64,000 nt of DNA from Cycloclasticus sp. (GTDB taxonomy: Bacteria > Pseudomonadota > Gammaproteobacteria > Methylococcales > Cycloclasticaceae). The stretch lies in the NCBI GenBank assembly GCA_002700385.1, contig PADC01000011.1:281190-345189 (forward strand), read 5' to 3'. Made by a program: the position numbers and the translations under genes. Under the pieces are notes generated by a model, which saw only the letters and a list, made by a program, of their open reading frames with translations, was not told where the DNA came from and did no database searches. Positions 34,964-47,090 of the stretch are shown here, piece after piece (within the stretch, counting starts at the first letter, position 1; each line of letters opens with the position of its first letter).

Positions 34964-36652
34964 TTAGAATGAGTAGCTGATATTTGCCTGAACAAAGTCA
35001 CGATCCGTGCGGCCATTCAAACGACTTCCGGCTTGGTTAACCATCGCCTCTGCGCCATCAAACATGGTCCAGCTAACGCCACCCGTCCACTTACCACCGC
35101 CATAACCAAAATCGACACCCAGTGTTAATGCTTTTCGGTCATCAACAAATAAAGGAACAATCTCGTTAGACACACCTTCCACGTCGTACTTAAACGCCAC
35201 GAAAGGTGAAACTGATGCCACATTGAATAAGGCCGCCTCGTAAGTTAGGGACTGCTTGATTTGGAAGCCCCAGAAATGTTCGGTAACCTGAGGGTTAAAG
35301 ACCGTTCTAAACGGGCCAATCAACGCTTCATTCTTTTCAGGCAAACCATCAACCCAGCCATAAGCGACTTCTGCTAAGGTGCTGTTCGCATCGGCACCCA
35401 TAAAGCCAACACCCCAAATGCGCTGAAAGGTCATTTGTAACTGGTGTCTGTCAACTTCTTCATAACCTTGAATCTCATCACCTTGGACACAAGTTCCACA
35501 ATTCACCGCAAAAAATGGTCCTGCTCCCAGGCCATTTAAAACAGGCCCCGTCATCTGAATAGGCGCATCTTTTCTCAAATGATATTCACCTGCAACAACC
35601 CAACCTTCAATATTGGTATTAAATGAAATACCAAAACGCTCAATATTTTCTACGTATTCAAGAAAGAAGGTGCCCGTATTGTAATACGTTGAAATCATGG
35701 GCGTATGATCGTGAAGGTTTTGGTAATAAATGGCAATTTCCCCACCATTAAACAAGTTTGGGAAAAATTTTCTAATGGCAAAACCATATTGGCCGCCATC
35801 TGGGTGTTTGTCGCCTACTCTCACCAAAGAACCGCCGACAAGTCCGCAATCATCAAGGCCGTCAGGTGCAATACAGGCACCGGAAGGAGCACCAAATGGA
35901 AGCGTTGCTGCTCCAGATGCAATACCACCAACAACGCCATCCCCATCTGTATCATAACCACCGCCTGCACCAACCGCATCGAGTGTTGTCCAAAATGAAC
36001 CTGCAGGGTCTAATTGAATTTGATCAAACTCGAAGAGATAAAAGGATTCAACTGTCCATTCGTCGCCTATATTCCAAGAAATATAGGCCGCATTCGTGCC
36101 AAGAAATGCATCTTTGAGCGCACGACCCGGCTGCCTAAGTTTATTTAAGTCAACCGTATTGATGTCATTAATTGAGCCTTGAATAAAGGTATTCTCACCC
36201 CAGCTGATCACTTGCTTACCAATTCGAATGTTGACTTGATCGTTATCACCAAAATAGCCATAAAACATCAAGTCTGTAAGCGTAAAATCTCGTGCTAGCT
36301 TGTCATGCGCTTTATCAGCAAGATCCTCGTTGTCGTAAACATGGTCATAAAAATAGTTACCCCGCGCCAACATACCAAAGTCACCATATTCCATACTTAA
36401 CGTACTAGAACCACGGATAGCATTGCTAAAAACATCACCTGCGTCTTCAAAAATCCTGTTTCCGTGAGCGCCTTGTTTATCATGATCCGCATCTTCTGTA
36501 CGAGCGGCGATAGCATAGGTAATATCGGTATCAAAAGCCCCTCTAAGTTCACCCTGCTTAAAGCTGAATGCTTGTGCTGTCCCGACCTGGGACAATAATA
36601 GTGCCGAGCTGAGTGCAACACCCACACTCGATTTTTTAATCGATTTCTTCAT
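34964..36652 (-). CDS. outer-membrane DUF1302 family protein
   Basis: The 562-residue exported protein has a signal peptide ending near AQAFSF (residue 30) and alternating beta strands ending in the C-terminal outer-membrane motif ANISYSF. The sequence has FDTDITYAIAART near residue 40 and RIGKQVISWGENTFIQGSINDIN near 140, the hallmark of DUF1302. It is predicted to be a beta-barrel for passage of hydrophobic compounds, paired with DUF1329. A palindrome with FNR-like half-sites lies about 100 bases upstream. Confidence 0.87.
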   Translation of the reverse strand: MKKSIKKSSVGVALSSALLLSQVGTAQAFSFKQGELRGAFDTDITYAIAARTEDADHDKQGAHGNRIFEDAGDVFSNAIRGSSTLSMEYGDFGMLARGNYFYDHVYDNEDLADKAHDKLARDFTLTDLMFYGYFGDNDQVNIRIGKQVISWGENTFIQGSINDINTVDLNKLRQPGRALKDAFLGTNAAYISWNIGDEWTVESFYLFEFDQIQLDPAGSFWTTLDAVGAGGGYDTDGDGVVGGIASGAATLPFGAPSGACIAPDGLDDCGLVGGSLVRVGDKHPDGGQYGFAIRKFFPNLFNGGEIAIYYQNLHDHTPMISTYYNTGTFFLEYVENIERFGISFNTNIEGWVVAGEYHLRKDAPIQMTGPVLNGLGAGPFFAVNCGTCVQGDEIQGYEEVDRHQLQMTFQRIWGVGFMGADANSTLAEVAYGWVDGLPEKNEALIGPFRTVFNPQVTEHFWGFQIKQSLTYEAALFNVASVSPFVAFKYDVEGVSNEIVPLFVDDRKALTLGVDFGYGGGKWTGGVSWTMFDGAEAMVNQAGSRLNGRTDRDFVQANISYSF

Positions 36653-36751
36653 GAAACTCCCCCTTGTAATATTTTAACGACACCTTTTTACACCGGTGTT
36701 GCACAAAACATACACCTAACTAACGCAGGTTCGATATAAATTTCAGCAGAA

Positions 36752-36771
36752 AAAATGATTTAAATCATTTT
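36752..36771. promoter_or_regulatory. 20-base palindrome with TGAT-N4-ATCA half-sites
   Basis: AAAATGATTTAAATCATTTT is a perfect 20-base palindrome, 100 bases before the DUF1302 start and 38 bases after the glmS stop. Its core TGAT-TTAA-ATCA has the geometry of an FNR/Anr-family site. Being AT-rich with flanking T, it could equally act as a weak terminator of glmS. Confidence 0.4.
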
Positions 36772-36809
36772 AATATCAGCGAAGCTGCTTATTCCAATAG
36801 AGTATAATT

Positions 36810-38639
36810 TTATTCGACGGTTACAGATTTAGCCAAATTACGGGGTTGGTCAACATCCGTCCCCTTTAACAAGGCGACATGATAAGCCAATAGCTGCAGA
36901 GGAACGGTGTAGATAATCGGTGCAATTATTTCACTAATTTCAGAAACCCGGATAATTTCTAACCCTTCAGTCTCTTCAAACGTTGCATGCACATCTGCAA
37001 AAACAAATAGCTCGCCACCGCGCGCTTGAACCTCTTGAAGGTTCGATTTTAATTTCTCTAATAAATCATTATTTGGCGCTACTGCTACAACGGGCATTTG
37101 ATCATCGACTAATGCTAGTGGCCCATGCTTTAACTCACCCGCTGGGTAGGCTTCTGCATGAATGTAGGAAATTTCTTTTAGCTTTAAAGCCCCCTCCATA
37201 GCCACTGGATACTGCTCACCCCGACCTAAAAATAGCGCATTATGTTTATCGTTAAATTTTTTTGAAAACTCAATAATTTCAGGTTCCAATCGAAGCACTT
37301 CGGCTACTTTTTCAGGCAATACTTCCAACTGCCTCACAATCTCGATATGTGTTTTTTCATCAATGGCATGGTATTTACCAAGACTTACTACGAGTAATAA
37401 AAGAGCCGTCAGTTGGGTGGTAAATGCTTTTGTTGAAGCAACCCCTATTTCTGGCCCAGCTTTTGTCATTAACGACCATTCAGACTCTCGAACCAGTGAA
37501 CTTTCAGGGACATTGCAAATGGCTAGCGTATGCGCATAGCCAAGCTCCGATGATGCCTGTAGTGCCGCTAAGGTATCGGCCGTCTCTCCTGATTGAGAGA
37601 TGGTCACAAACAACGTGTTACTTTTAACAATATGTGGCCGGTATCTAAATTCACTCGCCACTTCAATATGACAGGGTAGCCCGGCAACGGATTCGAACCA
37701 ATACTTTGCAACAAGCCCCGCATGAAAACTGGTTCCACACGCGACGATTTGAACTTCCTGAATGCTTTTGAAGGCTTCTTCAGCTGCTTCACCAAAGCAA
37801 CTCGTTAATATTCGACCATTTTCGATACGGCCTTCAAGCGTATGTTTAAGAACTGCAGCCTGTTCAAAAATTTCTTTTTGCATGTAGTGGTCGTATTCTC
37901 CTAGTCCTACCGTATCTGCCTGCAATGTTGTTTGATTGATTTTTCGTTCAACTGGCTGACCTGACTCATTGTAGATCGTCACACTATCATGCGTCATATC
38001 CGCTACATCCCCATCTTCCAGATAGATAAAATGTTCTGCTTCCCCCAGCAACGCAAATACATCTGAGGCAATAAAGTGCTCATTATTCCCGATGCCTATC
38101 ACCAGAGGGCTGCCTTTTCTAACAGCAACCATGTGGTTATTATTACCTTTCTCAAGAACACCAAGGGCATACGCTCCTTGCAATGACTCAACTGTTTTTT
38201 GAACCGACGTCAGGAGATCTTTACTTTTTTTGTATTCATCATCAATGGCATGAACGATAACTTCTGTGTCTGTTTCTGAATCAAACTCGTGCCCAAGTTC
38301 TAGCTGCTTTTTTCTCAGTGATTCAAAATTCTCAATAATGCCGTTATGAACCAAGGTAATTTCATTACATCTATGGGGATGCGCATTCTTTTCAGACGGA
38401 ACACCGTGTGTCGCCCAGCGAGTATGGGCAACGCCACATTGCCCCGATAGTGGCTGCGCTCGTATGAGCTCGTCGAGGTTTTTGACCTTACCCTGCGTAC
38501 GCCGCCTTTCAAATCCATGATCAGCCGCCACAACAGCAATGCCAGCCGAATCATAGCCGCGGTATTCAAGCCGTTGTAACCCTTTAATAAGGACACCGGT
38601 AATGTCTCGTTGTGATACGGCCCCTACTATTCCACACAT
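36810..38639 (-). CDS. glmS: glutamine-fructose-6-phosphate aminotransferase
   Basis: GlmS makes glucosamine-6-phosphate, the first step of UDP-GlcNAc synthesis. Starting at 38639 the protein reads MCGIVGAVSQRD with the N-terminal nucleophile Cys and has 609 residues, the normal length. The ORF extends 13 codons further up without family similarity. Motifs include HTRWATHG near residue 75, two SIS domains with CGTSFHAGL near 300 and SQSGETADT near 348, and the C-terminal KSVTVE. It starts 12 bases after glmU, so glmU-glmS is an operon. Confidence 0.97.
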   Translation of the reverse strand: MCGIVGAVSQRDITGVLIKGLQRLEYRGYDSAGIAVVAADHGFERRRTQGKVKNLDELIRAQPLSGQCGVAHTRWATHGVPSEKNAHPHRCNEITLVHNGIIENFESLRKKQLELGHEFDSETDTEVIVHAIDDEYKKSKDLLTSVQKTVESLQGAYALGVLEKGNNNHMVAVRKGSPLVIGIGNNEHFIASDVFALLGEAEHFIYLEDGDVADMTHDSVTIYNESGQPVERKINQTTLQADTVGLGEYDHYMQKEIFEQAAVLKHTLEGRIENGRILTSCFGEAAEEAFKSIQEVQIVACGTSFHAGLVAKYWFESVAGLPCHIEVASEFRYRPHIVKSNTLFVTISQSGETADTLAALQASSELGYAHTLAICNVPESSLVRESEWSLMTKAGPEIGVASTKAFTTQLTALLLLVVSLGKYHAIDEKTHIEIVRQLEVLPEKVAEVLRLEPEIIEFSKKFNDKHNALFLGRGEQYPVAMEGALKLKEISYIHAEAYPAGELKHGPLALVDDQMPVVAVAPNNDLLEKLKSNLQEVQARGGELFVFADVHATFEETEGLEIIRVSEISEIIAPIIYTVPLQLLAYHVALLKGTDVDQPRNLAKSVTVE

Positions 38640-38650
38640 ATAAATCCCTT

Positions 38651-40009
38651 TTAACTTTTCGTCGGCTTCTTCCAGCAATTTAATGTTACTTGTTTAGCTC
38701 GGCTCACGGTCAATGCTTCTGCCGGCGCATCTTTTGACAGTGTTGTACCCGCACCCAAGGTTGCACCCTCGCCCACACTTACTGGCGCTACCAGCTGTGT
38801 TCCTGAGCCTATAAAAGCCCCGTCTTTAATCTCGGTTCGGTGTTTATTAACGCCGTCATAATTACACGTAATGGTGCCCGCACCCACATTAACACCTTTT
38901 CCTATTTGCGCATCACCTATATAGCTGAGGTGGTTAATTTTTGAACCTTCACCAATCGCTGTGTTTTTAACTTCAACAAAATTACCAATGTGGACATCCT
39001 CTGCCAAGTCAGCCCCGGGTCGAATCCTAGCAAACGGTCCTATCGTGCAATTTTTGCCAATAACACAATTTTCTAACACTGAATTTGCTTTAATCACAAC
39101 ACCCTCACCAATCGTTGCATTTTCAATGACACAATTTGGGCCTATATGCACATGACCACCTAAACTAACATGACCGAGAAATACCGTGTTAACATCAATA
39201 AAAACATCATGGCCCGTTATCGCCAATTTCCCGCGGATATCAATCCTTTTGCTATCAGCCAGCGTAACACCCTCGTTCATCAGTGTCTCTGCCTGTTGAA
39301 GTTGATAATGCCGTTCTAGTACACAGAGCTGACTTTTCGAATTTACACCCTGCACTTCAAATTCATCTTCTGCTTGTATCGTGTTAATACTTACGCCTTC
39401 GCTAACAGCCGTTTCAATAATATCTGTTAGATAATATTCCGTTTGCGCATTATCATTCCTTAGCATCTTTACCCAGGAGACCAGCTGGTCTCCTTTGACA
39501 GCCATAATGCCAGTATTAACCTCTTTAATTAACAACTCAGAGCCAGAAGCATCTTTCTGCTCGACAATTTTGCTGACTTTATTATCCACCCTAACTATTC
39601 GCCCGTAGCCTGTTGGGTCATTAAGCTTAACGGTTAACAGTGACAGGGCTCTGTCGCTAACACTCTCAACCATTTTGCCCAACGTTTTGGATTGAATTAA
39701 AGGCACATCACCATATAAGATTAAAACAACGTCATCCGACATGATATGGTCAACTGTTTGCAGAACGGCATGACCGGTTCCAAGTTGTTCAGCTTGTTCT
39801 ACCCAGTTAATGTCAAGATGAGAATGCTGCTGCTTTACTTGTTCACCATCATGCCCATACACCACAACCACATCACTATTAAAAGGCTGAACAGATTCAA
39901 TAACATGCTGCAGCATGGCTTTTCCTGCAATCTCATGTAACACCTTGGCCTTATTTGATTTCATCCGCGTGCCTTTTCCCGCGGCAAGAATGATTGTCTT
40001 GATCGTCAT
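38651..40009 (-). CDS. glmU: bifunctional UDP-GlcNAc pyrophosphorylase / glucosamine-1-P acetyltransferase
   Basis: GlmU makes UDP-GlcNAc for peptidoglycan and lipopolysaccharide. The N-terminal domain (1-230) has ILAAGKGTRMKSNKAKVLH; the left-handed helix domain (250-450) carries hexapeptide repeats and RIRPGADL, ending with the acetyltransferase residues HLSYIGDAQIG and GAGTITCNYDG. The length of 452 is normal. It starts downstream of the ATP operon terminator, so it has its own promoter in the 40010-40050 region, or it depends on read-through. Confidence 0.97.
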   Translation of the reverse strand: MTIKTIILAAGKGTRMKSNKAKVLHEIAGKAMLQHVIESVQPFNSDVVVVYGHDGEQVKQQHSHLDINWVEQAEQLGTGHAVLQTVDHIMSDDVVLILYGDVPLIQSKTLGKMVESVSDRALSLLTVKLNDPTGYGRIVRVDNKVSKIVEQKDASGSELLIKEVNTGIMAVKGDQLVSWVKMLRNDNAQTEYYLTDIIETAVSEGVSINTIQAEDEFEVQGVNSKSQLCVLERHYQLQQAETLMNEGVTLADSKRIDIRGKLAITGHDVFIDVNTVFLGHVSLGGHVHIGPNCVIENATIGEGVVIKANSVLENCVIGKNCTIGPFARIRPGADLAEDVHIGNFVEVKNTAIGEGSKINHLSYIGDAQIGKGVNVGAGTITCNYDGVNKHRTEIKDGAFIGSGTQLVAPVSVGEGATLGAGTTLSKDAPAEALTVSRAKQVTLNCWKKPTKS

Positions 40010-40049
40010 TGGAAATACTTTTTTGATAATTGCATAGTTTAACAGGTAT

Positions 40050-40075
40050 AAAAAAACCCGCCTAATGACGGGTTT
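40050..40075 (-). terminator. Rho-independent terminator of the ATP synthase operon
   Basis: Arms AAACCCG and CGGGTTT with an eight-base loop are followed on the minus strand by a seven-base T-run. It lies 66 bases after the atpC stop and 40 bases before the glmU start. Confidence 0.85.
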
Positions 40076-40140
40076 GCTTTATTTGATCAGCCACATCTAC
40101 ACTAAAAATAATGATGAACCAACCTCAATTCTGCTGCACA

Positions 40141-40557
40141 TTAACGTGTCTTTCTTAGGCGGCTTATGGCCTGTAATTGTGCGGCTGCTTCAGCTAACTC
40201 AGCTTGCGCTTTCGCAAAATCTATATCCGATGTTTTGTCAGCTAGCGCATCTTCGGCCTGTTTTTTAGCTGCTAATGCTTTTGCTTCATCAAGGTCATCG
40301 GCCCTAATAGCCGTATCTGCAAGCACTGTAACAAGGTGGGGCTGAACTTCAAGTATGCCACCAGAAATAAAGAAGTCTAATTCTTCCTTTCCGGTATTCA
40401 CACGTACCTCACCCGGTTTTAGGCGCGTTACTAGTGGTGCATGTCGCGGTGCAATGCCAAGCTCACCAAGCTCACCGGGAGCGAATACCATTTCAGCCAG
40501 CCCTCCGTATATTGATGCTTCGGCACTTACAATGTCTACATGGATTGTCATGCTCAT
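40141..40557 (-). CDS. atpC: ATP synthase epsilon subunit
   Basis: This is the epsilon subunit of the F1 part, 138 residues. The N-terminal beta domain has [45 protein letters not shown], followed by a two-helix C-terminal domain with [12 protein letters not shown]. It couples rotation and inhibits F1. It is the last gene of atpIBEFHAGDC, and a terminator follows. Confidence 0.97.
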   Translation of the reverse strand: MSMTIHVDIVSAEASIYGGLAEMVFAPGELGELGIAPRHAPLVTRLKPGEVRVNTGKEELDFFISGGILEVQPHLVTVLADTAIRADDLDEAKALAAKKQAEDALADKTSDIDFAKAQAELAEAAAQLQAISRLRKTR

Positions 40558-40572
40558 TTTAGACCCTTTAGA

Positions 40573-41964
<1,392 letters not shown>

Positions 41965-42055
41965 TCAATAGTCTTAATTTAAAATTTTCTTTTAATACCC
42001 TATCGGTATTGTAATTTTTAGAACCCATGGTTTTATTCATAGGCTCAACCTGAAT

Positions 42056-42919
42056 TTATACGGCTGCTGCTCCTGCAACAATTTCAGATAACTCTTGCGT
42101 AATAGCCGCTTGTCTAGCTTTGTTATAGACAAGCTGAAGTTCATCGATCAACGTGCCCGCATTATCTGATGCGCTCTTCATAGCAACCATCCGCGCAGCT
42201 TGTTCACAAGCATTATTTTCTAATACGCCTTGATACACGAGTGATTCAATATAACGGTTCAATAATTGATCAAGGACCTCTTTTGCATCGGGCTCATATA
42301 TATAATCCCAATGATGAGTTAATTGATCATCCAATTCTTCGGTATAAACCGGTAATAATTGTGTTATTTCCGGTGACTGCGTCATCGTATTAACGTAATC
42401 GTTATGTGCTATATAGAAGCGATCAATTTTCCCTTCGTCATATTCATTCAACATCGTTTTGACGACACCAATAATGTCCTCAATAGAGGGTGTTTCACCT
42501 AAATGGGTTACAGAGCTGAGTACTTCGCCACCTAATCGGCTTAAAAAGCCTTCGCCTTTTGAACCAATCGATGCCATGGCAACATCTATACCTTGCTCAT
42601 CCCATTCTTTTAGTTGGCTAACAAACTTGCGGAATAAATTTGAGTTTAATCCACCACACAAACCCCGATCGCTGCTGATAAGAATAACGCCCACTCGCTT
42701 ACACTCTCTATCCAGCAGATAAGTGTGCTTATACTCTGTTCTAGCCTGAGCCAGGTGTCGAATAACCTGGCCCATTTTCTTTGCATAAGGGCGTGCCGCT
42801 AAAACACGCTCTTGTGTTTTGCGCATCTTACTTGCAGCAACCATCTCCATCGCACGTGTTATTTTTTGTGTACTTTGAACACTTGCAATTTTGGTCTTAA
42901 TTTCTTTTCCAACTGCCAT
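42056..42919 (-). CDS. atpG: ATP synthase gamma subunit
   Basis: This is the central rotor shaft, 287 residues. The N-terminal [32 protein letters not shown] and the C-terminal helix [39 protein letters not shown] are conserved in the family. [12 protein letters not shown] near residue 80 is the middle-domain signature. It starts 11 bases after atpA. Confidence 0.98.
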   Translation of the reverse strand: MAVGKEIKTKIASVQSTQKITRAMEMVAASKMRKTQERVLAARPYAKKMGQVIRHLAQARTEYKHTYLLDRECKRVGVILISSDRGLCGGLNSNLFRKFVSQLKEWDEQGIDVAMASIGSKGEGFLSRLGGEVLSSVTHLGETPSIEDIIGVVKTMLNEYDEGKIDRFYIAHNDYVNTMTQSPEITQLLPVYTEELDDQLTHHWDYIYEPDAKEVLDQLLNRYIESLVYQGVLENNACEQAARMVAMKSASDNAGTLIDELQLVYNKARQAAITQELSEIVAGAAAV

Positions 42920-42930
42920 AACAGTTCCCT

Positions 42931-44472
42931 TTAAAAGGTTTGTGTTTTTTTGAACGCTTCTATCGACGTTCTTAATTCGTTAATGATATCGTCGTTGTAG
43001 TTCCCTTCATCACCTATTGCAGATATTAATTCAGACTTTTCTCTTTCTATGTAGCTATGTAAGGCTGATTCAAAGTCAAGCACTTTATCTACATCAACAT
43101 CATCAATGAACCCCTCGTTTGCAGCAAATAAAGAGATAGACATTTGAGGTACACTTAAAGGTGCATACTGATTTTGTTTCATCAATTCTGTTACCCGTAC
43201 GCCGCGATCAATTTGTGCTTTAGTTGCTGCATCTAAATCTGAAGCAAATTGCGCAAAAGCTGCCAATTCACGATATTGAGCGAGATCCAAACGTGTACCA
43301 CCGCCTAACTTTTTAACCGATTTCGTTTGTGCTGCACCGCCGACTCGAGATACTGATAAGCCTGCGTTCACAGCTGGGCGAATGCCCGCGTTAAATAAAT
43401 CAGTTTCTAAGAAAATCTGACCATCTGTAATAGAGATAACGTTGGTAGGAACAAATGCTGAAACGTCACCGGCTTGTGTTTCAATAATCGGTAACGCCGT
43501 TAAAGAGCCTGTTTTTCCTTTTACTTTACCATCTGTCAGTCTTTCTACTTCTTCTGCATTAATTCTAGCTGCACGCTCAAGTAACCTGGAATGAAGATAA
43601 AATACATCACCCGGATATGCTTCACGACCTGGTGGGCGACGAAGAAGTAGCGAAATTTGGCGATACGCCCACGCTTGCTTCGTTAAATCATCGTAAATAA
43701 TCAGCGCATCTTCGCCTTTATCACGGAAATACTCACCCATTGCGCAACCGGCATACGGCGCAATGAACTGCAGTGCAGGAGAATCTGCCGCTCCAGCGTT
43801 AACCACCACCGTATGGTCCATCGCACCATGTTCTTCTAATTTTCTTACGACGTTTGCTATAGAGGATTGCTTTTGACCAACAGCTACATAGATACATTTA
43901 ATACCTGTGCCCTTTTGATTAATAATCGCATCAATCGCAATGGCTGTTTTTCCAGTTTGTCTGTCACCAATGATGAGCTCGCGTTGGCCACGACCCAATG
44001 GAATCATTGCATCAATTGATTTCAAACCTGTTTGTACTGGTTCGTCCACTGATTGGCGCGCAATCACCCCAGGGGCAATACGTTCAACAGGAGAGGTTGA
44101 CTCTGCATCAATTGCACCTTTGCCATCGATTGGTGCCCCTAATGCATCCACTACTCGGCCTAACAAGGCTTCGCCCGTTGGCACCTCTAAAATACGACCG
44201 GTACATTTAACGCTATCGCCCTCAGTAATGTGTGTATATGACCCCATGATCACCACACCAACAGAGTCCCTTTCTAAATTAAGCGCCATGCCGTATGTTC
44301 CACCTGGGAACTCTAGCATTTCACCTTGCATAACATCTGACAAGCCATGTACACGGGCAATGCCATCAGTTAGTGACACGACGGTGCCCTCTGTTTTAGC
44401 TTCTACGTCTGTATCGAAATTTTCGATTTTTTTCTTGATTAGATCACTTATCTCGGATGGATTTAATTGCAT
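42931..44472 (-). CDS. atpA: ATP synthase alpha subunit
   Basis: This is the non-catalytic nucleotide-binding F1 subunit, 513 residues. The P-loop [15 protein letters not shown] is near residue 169, and [47 protein letters not shown] near 260 is diagnostic. Position and spacing are those of the standard operon (14 bases after atpH). Confidence 0.98.
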   Translation of the reverse strand: MQLNPSEISDLIKKKIENFDTDVEAKTEGTVVSLTDGIARVHGLSDVMQGEMLEFPGGTYGMALNLERDSVGVVIMGSYTHITEGDSVKCTGRILEVPTGEALLGRVVDALGAPIDGKGAIDAESTSPVERIAPGVIARQSVDEPVQTGLKSIDAMIPLGRGQRELIIGDRQTGKTAIAIDAIINQKGTGIKCIYVAVGQKQSSIANVVRKLEEHGAMDHTVVVNAGAADSPALQFIAPYAGCAMGEYFRDKGEDALIIYDDLTKQAWAYRQISLLLRRPPGREAYPGDVFYLHSRLLERAARINAEEVERLTDGKVKGKTGSLTALPIIETQAGDVSAFVPTNVISITDGQIFLETDLFNAGIRPAVNAGLSVSRVGGAAQTKSVKKLGGGTRLDLAQYRELAAFAQFASDLDAATKAQIDRGVRVTELMKQNQYAPLSVPQMSISLFAANEGFIDDVDVDKVLDFESALHSYIEREKSELISAIGDEGNYNDDIINELRTSIEAFKKTQTF

Positions 44473-44486
44473 CGTTTTTACCTTTG

Positions 44487-45020
44487 CTATTTTAACTTAT
44501 TAGCCATTTGTTTAATCTGGCTATTTAAAGAGCCGTCAATTACTTTATCACCGGCACGGATAATCATGCCGCCAATTAAACTTGAATCCTCTTCAACGTT
44601 TATCGTTACTTTTTTGCCGAATGAATCTGATAAAGATGCGCTTAATTTAGCCTTATCTTCTTCAGTCATGGGAAAGGCTGATATTACTTTTACACCAAGC
44701 TCTCCGCACTTTTCAGCTTTTTTTATTTCGTACTGATCGGCAATTTCAGAGCTTAATGACAGGCGGTTATTTTTAACCAATAGTTTTACGAAATTGAGTC
44801 CTCGAGAATCCATTTGACCCTCACAAATACCCGTCATGGCACTCTCTAGATCATTTTTAGATAATTTTGGGTTATCTATTAGATTCTTGACTTGTTCGTC
44901 GCTCATGACTAGATTTAAAAAACCTAACATTTTTGACCACTGGTCAAGCTCACCTTTTTCATCAGCCATTAAGAACACAGCTTCAGCATAAGGTCTCGCA
45001 AGCGCTGCTATCTCAGCCAT
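44487..45020 (-). CDS. atpH: ATP synthase delta subunit
   Basis: This is the stator subunit linking F1 to the b dimer, 177 residues. Recognised from [32 protein letters not shown] and the C-terminal [39 protein letters not shown]-like sequence. It overlaps the atpF stop by one base. Confidence 0.97.
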   Translation of the reverse strand: MAEIAALARPYAEAVFLMADEKGELDQWSKMLGFLNLVMSDEQVKNLIDNPKLSKNDLESAMTGICEGQMDSRGLNFVKLLVKNNRLSLSSEIADQYEIKKAEKCGELGVKVISAFPMTEEDKAKLSASLSDSFGKKVTINVEEDSSLIGGMIIRAGDKVIDGSLNSQIKQMANKLK

Positions 45021-45499
45021 TAAACCGCACCTAATTTACCACTGATATCGTCAATAATAGCTTGGTGCTTGGACGCATCAATTTCGCTTTTAATAATTTT
45101 CTCTGCTGCTGATACGGCCAATACAGACACTTGCTGGCGAAGCGCTTCACGTGCACTAGCAATTTCTTGCTCAATCTCAGCTTCTGCACCTTTTTTTACC
45201 TTCAAAGCCTCTTCAACCGCTTTGCTTTTCGCCTCTTCAACCATCTCCCCAGCACGTACATTCGCCAAGTTAATAATATCGGATGCTTCAGCACGCGCTT
45301 CTTGCAACACTTCTTTAGCACGTTGTTCCGCTAATTCATGTTCCTTTTTTCCACGCTCGCCTGCTGCTAGACCTTCAGCAATTTTGCTTTTTCGTTCTTC
45401 CATAGCTGCCATTAGTGGCGGCCATACAAACTTCATGCAGAACCAAACAAACATAAAAAATGCTATTGTTTGGCCTATTAGGGTTGCATTAATATTCAT
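45020..45499 (-). CDS. atpF: ATP synthase b subunit
   Basis: This is the peripheral stalk, 159 residues. One N-terminal membrane helix (LIGQTIAFFMFVWFCMKFVWPPL) is followed by a long charged helix up to the end, as in all b subunits. It is the Fo/F1 connector, 37 bases downstream of atpE. Confidence 0.97.
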   Translation of the reverse strand: MNINATLIGQTIAFFMFVWFCMKFVWPPLMAAMEERKSKIAEGLAAGERGKKEHELAEQRAKEVLQEARAEASDIINLANVRAGEMVEEAKSKAVEEALKVKKGAEAEIEQEIASAREALRQQVSVLAVSAAEKIIKSEIDASKHQAIIDDISGKLGAV

Positions 45500-45536
45500 T
45501 GTTAAATCTTAAGGTTAGGGTTAATCTTCGTTTAAT

Positions 45537-45782
<246 letters not shown>

Positions 45783-45811
45783 CTATTGAGTTTACTAAAA
45801 TTAATAAAAAA

Positions 45812-46666
<855 letters not shown>

Positions 46667-47029
46667 TTAATCTTTCACTTTAAAGCCACCAACTAAGAAG
46701 CCTAATTGGCCCGCAATCAGCCCGACCACTACATAAATTGGGCTTAACTTCAATAACATAAATCCCACAACAAAAAGCGCAACAGCAATAACTAATCGCT
46801 CTATCACGCCCAAATAAATATAAAAACTTCCTCGATGGCTCCCTCGCCGCAGTTTTTTTAAGCCTTGATGCGTCCTAAAACTCATCAATAATGACATCAT
46901 GACTGATATCAAGCCACCATACACACTCGCCTTTACAACCTGCGGATCAGGAAACAAATGATACACTGCTAAAGCGGCGATTAAAACCAGTAAAACCTGA
47001 TAAACAACTATGGTCGCTTGAGCTCTCAT
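46667..47029 (-). CDS. atpI: ATP synthase subunit I
   Basis: This is a 120-residue membrane protein with four helices, thought to help assemble the c ring or import magnesium. The frame opens up to 47077, but the ATG at 47029 (MRAQATIVVYQVLLVLIAALAVYHLF) is the right start, because the operon's -10 element lies at 47065-47060, inside the longer frame. It is the first gene of the nine-gene atp operon. Confidence 0.9.
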   Translation of the reverse strand: MRAQATIVVYQVLLVLIAALAVYHLFPDPQVVKASVYGGLISVMMSLLMSFRTHQGLKKLRRGSHRGSFYIYLGVIERLVIAVALFVVGFMLLKLSPIYVVVGLIAGQLGFLVGGFKVKD

Positions 47030-47059
47030 TACACAACTTTCCCGCCCATTCAACAAATA

Positions 47060-47088
47060 ATTATAAGTTTGCTGCAACGCACAGTCAA
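47060..47088 (-). promoter_or_regulatory. near-consensus sigma-70 promoter of the atp operon
   Basis: TTGACT (47088-47083), a 17-base spacer and TATAAT (47065-47060) match the consensus almost perfectly. The start would fall near 47053, about 25 bases before the atpI ATG. The -35 touches the parB stop, so parAB and atp genes are transcribed separately or with read-through. Confidence 0.85.
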
Positions 47089-47090
47089 GC

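Noticed and set aside
43940-44503. 187-codon plus-strand ORF opposite atpA
   Set aside because: Shadow of the highly conserved atpA reading frame, without ribosome site or family similarity.
47030-47077. Longer atpI frame with start at 47077
   Set aside because: The -10 element TATAAT lies inside that extension, so the codon would not be in the transcript.
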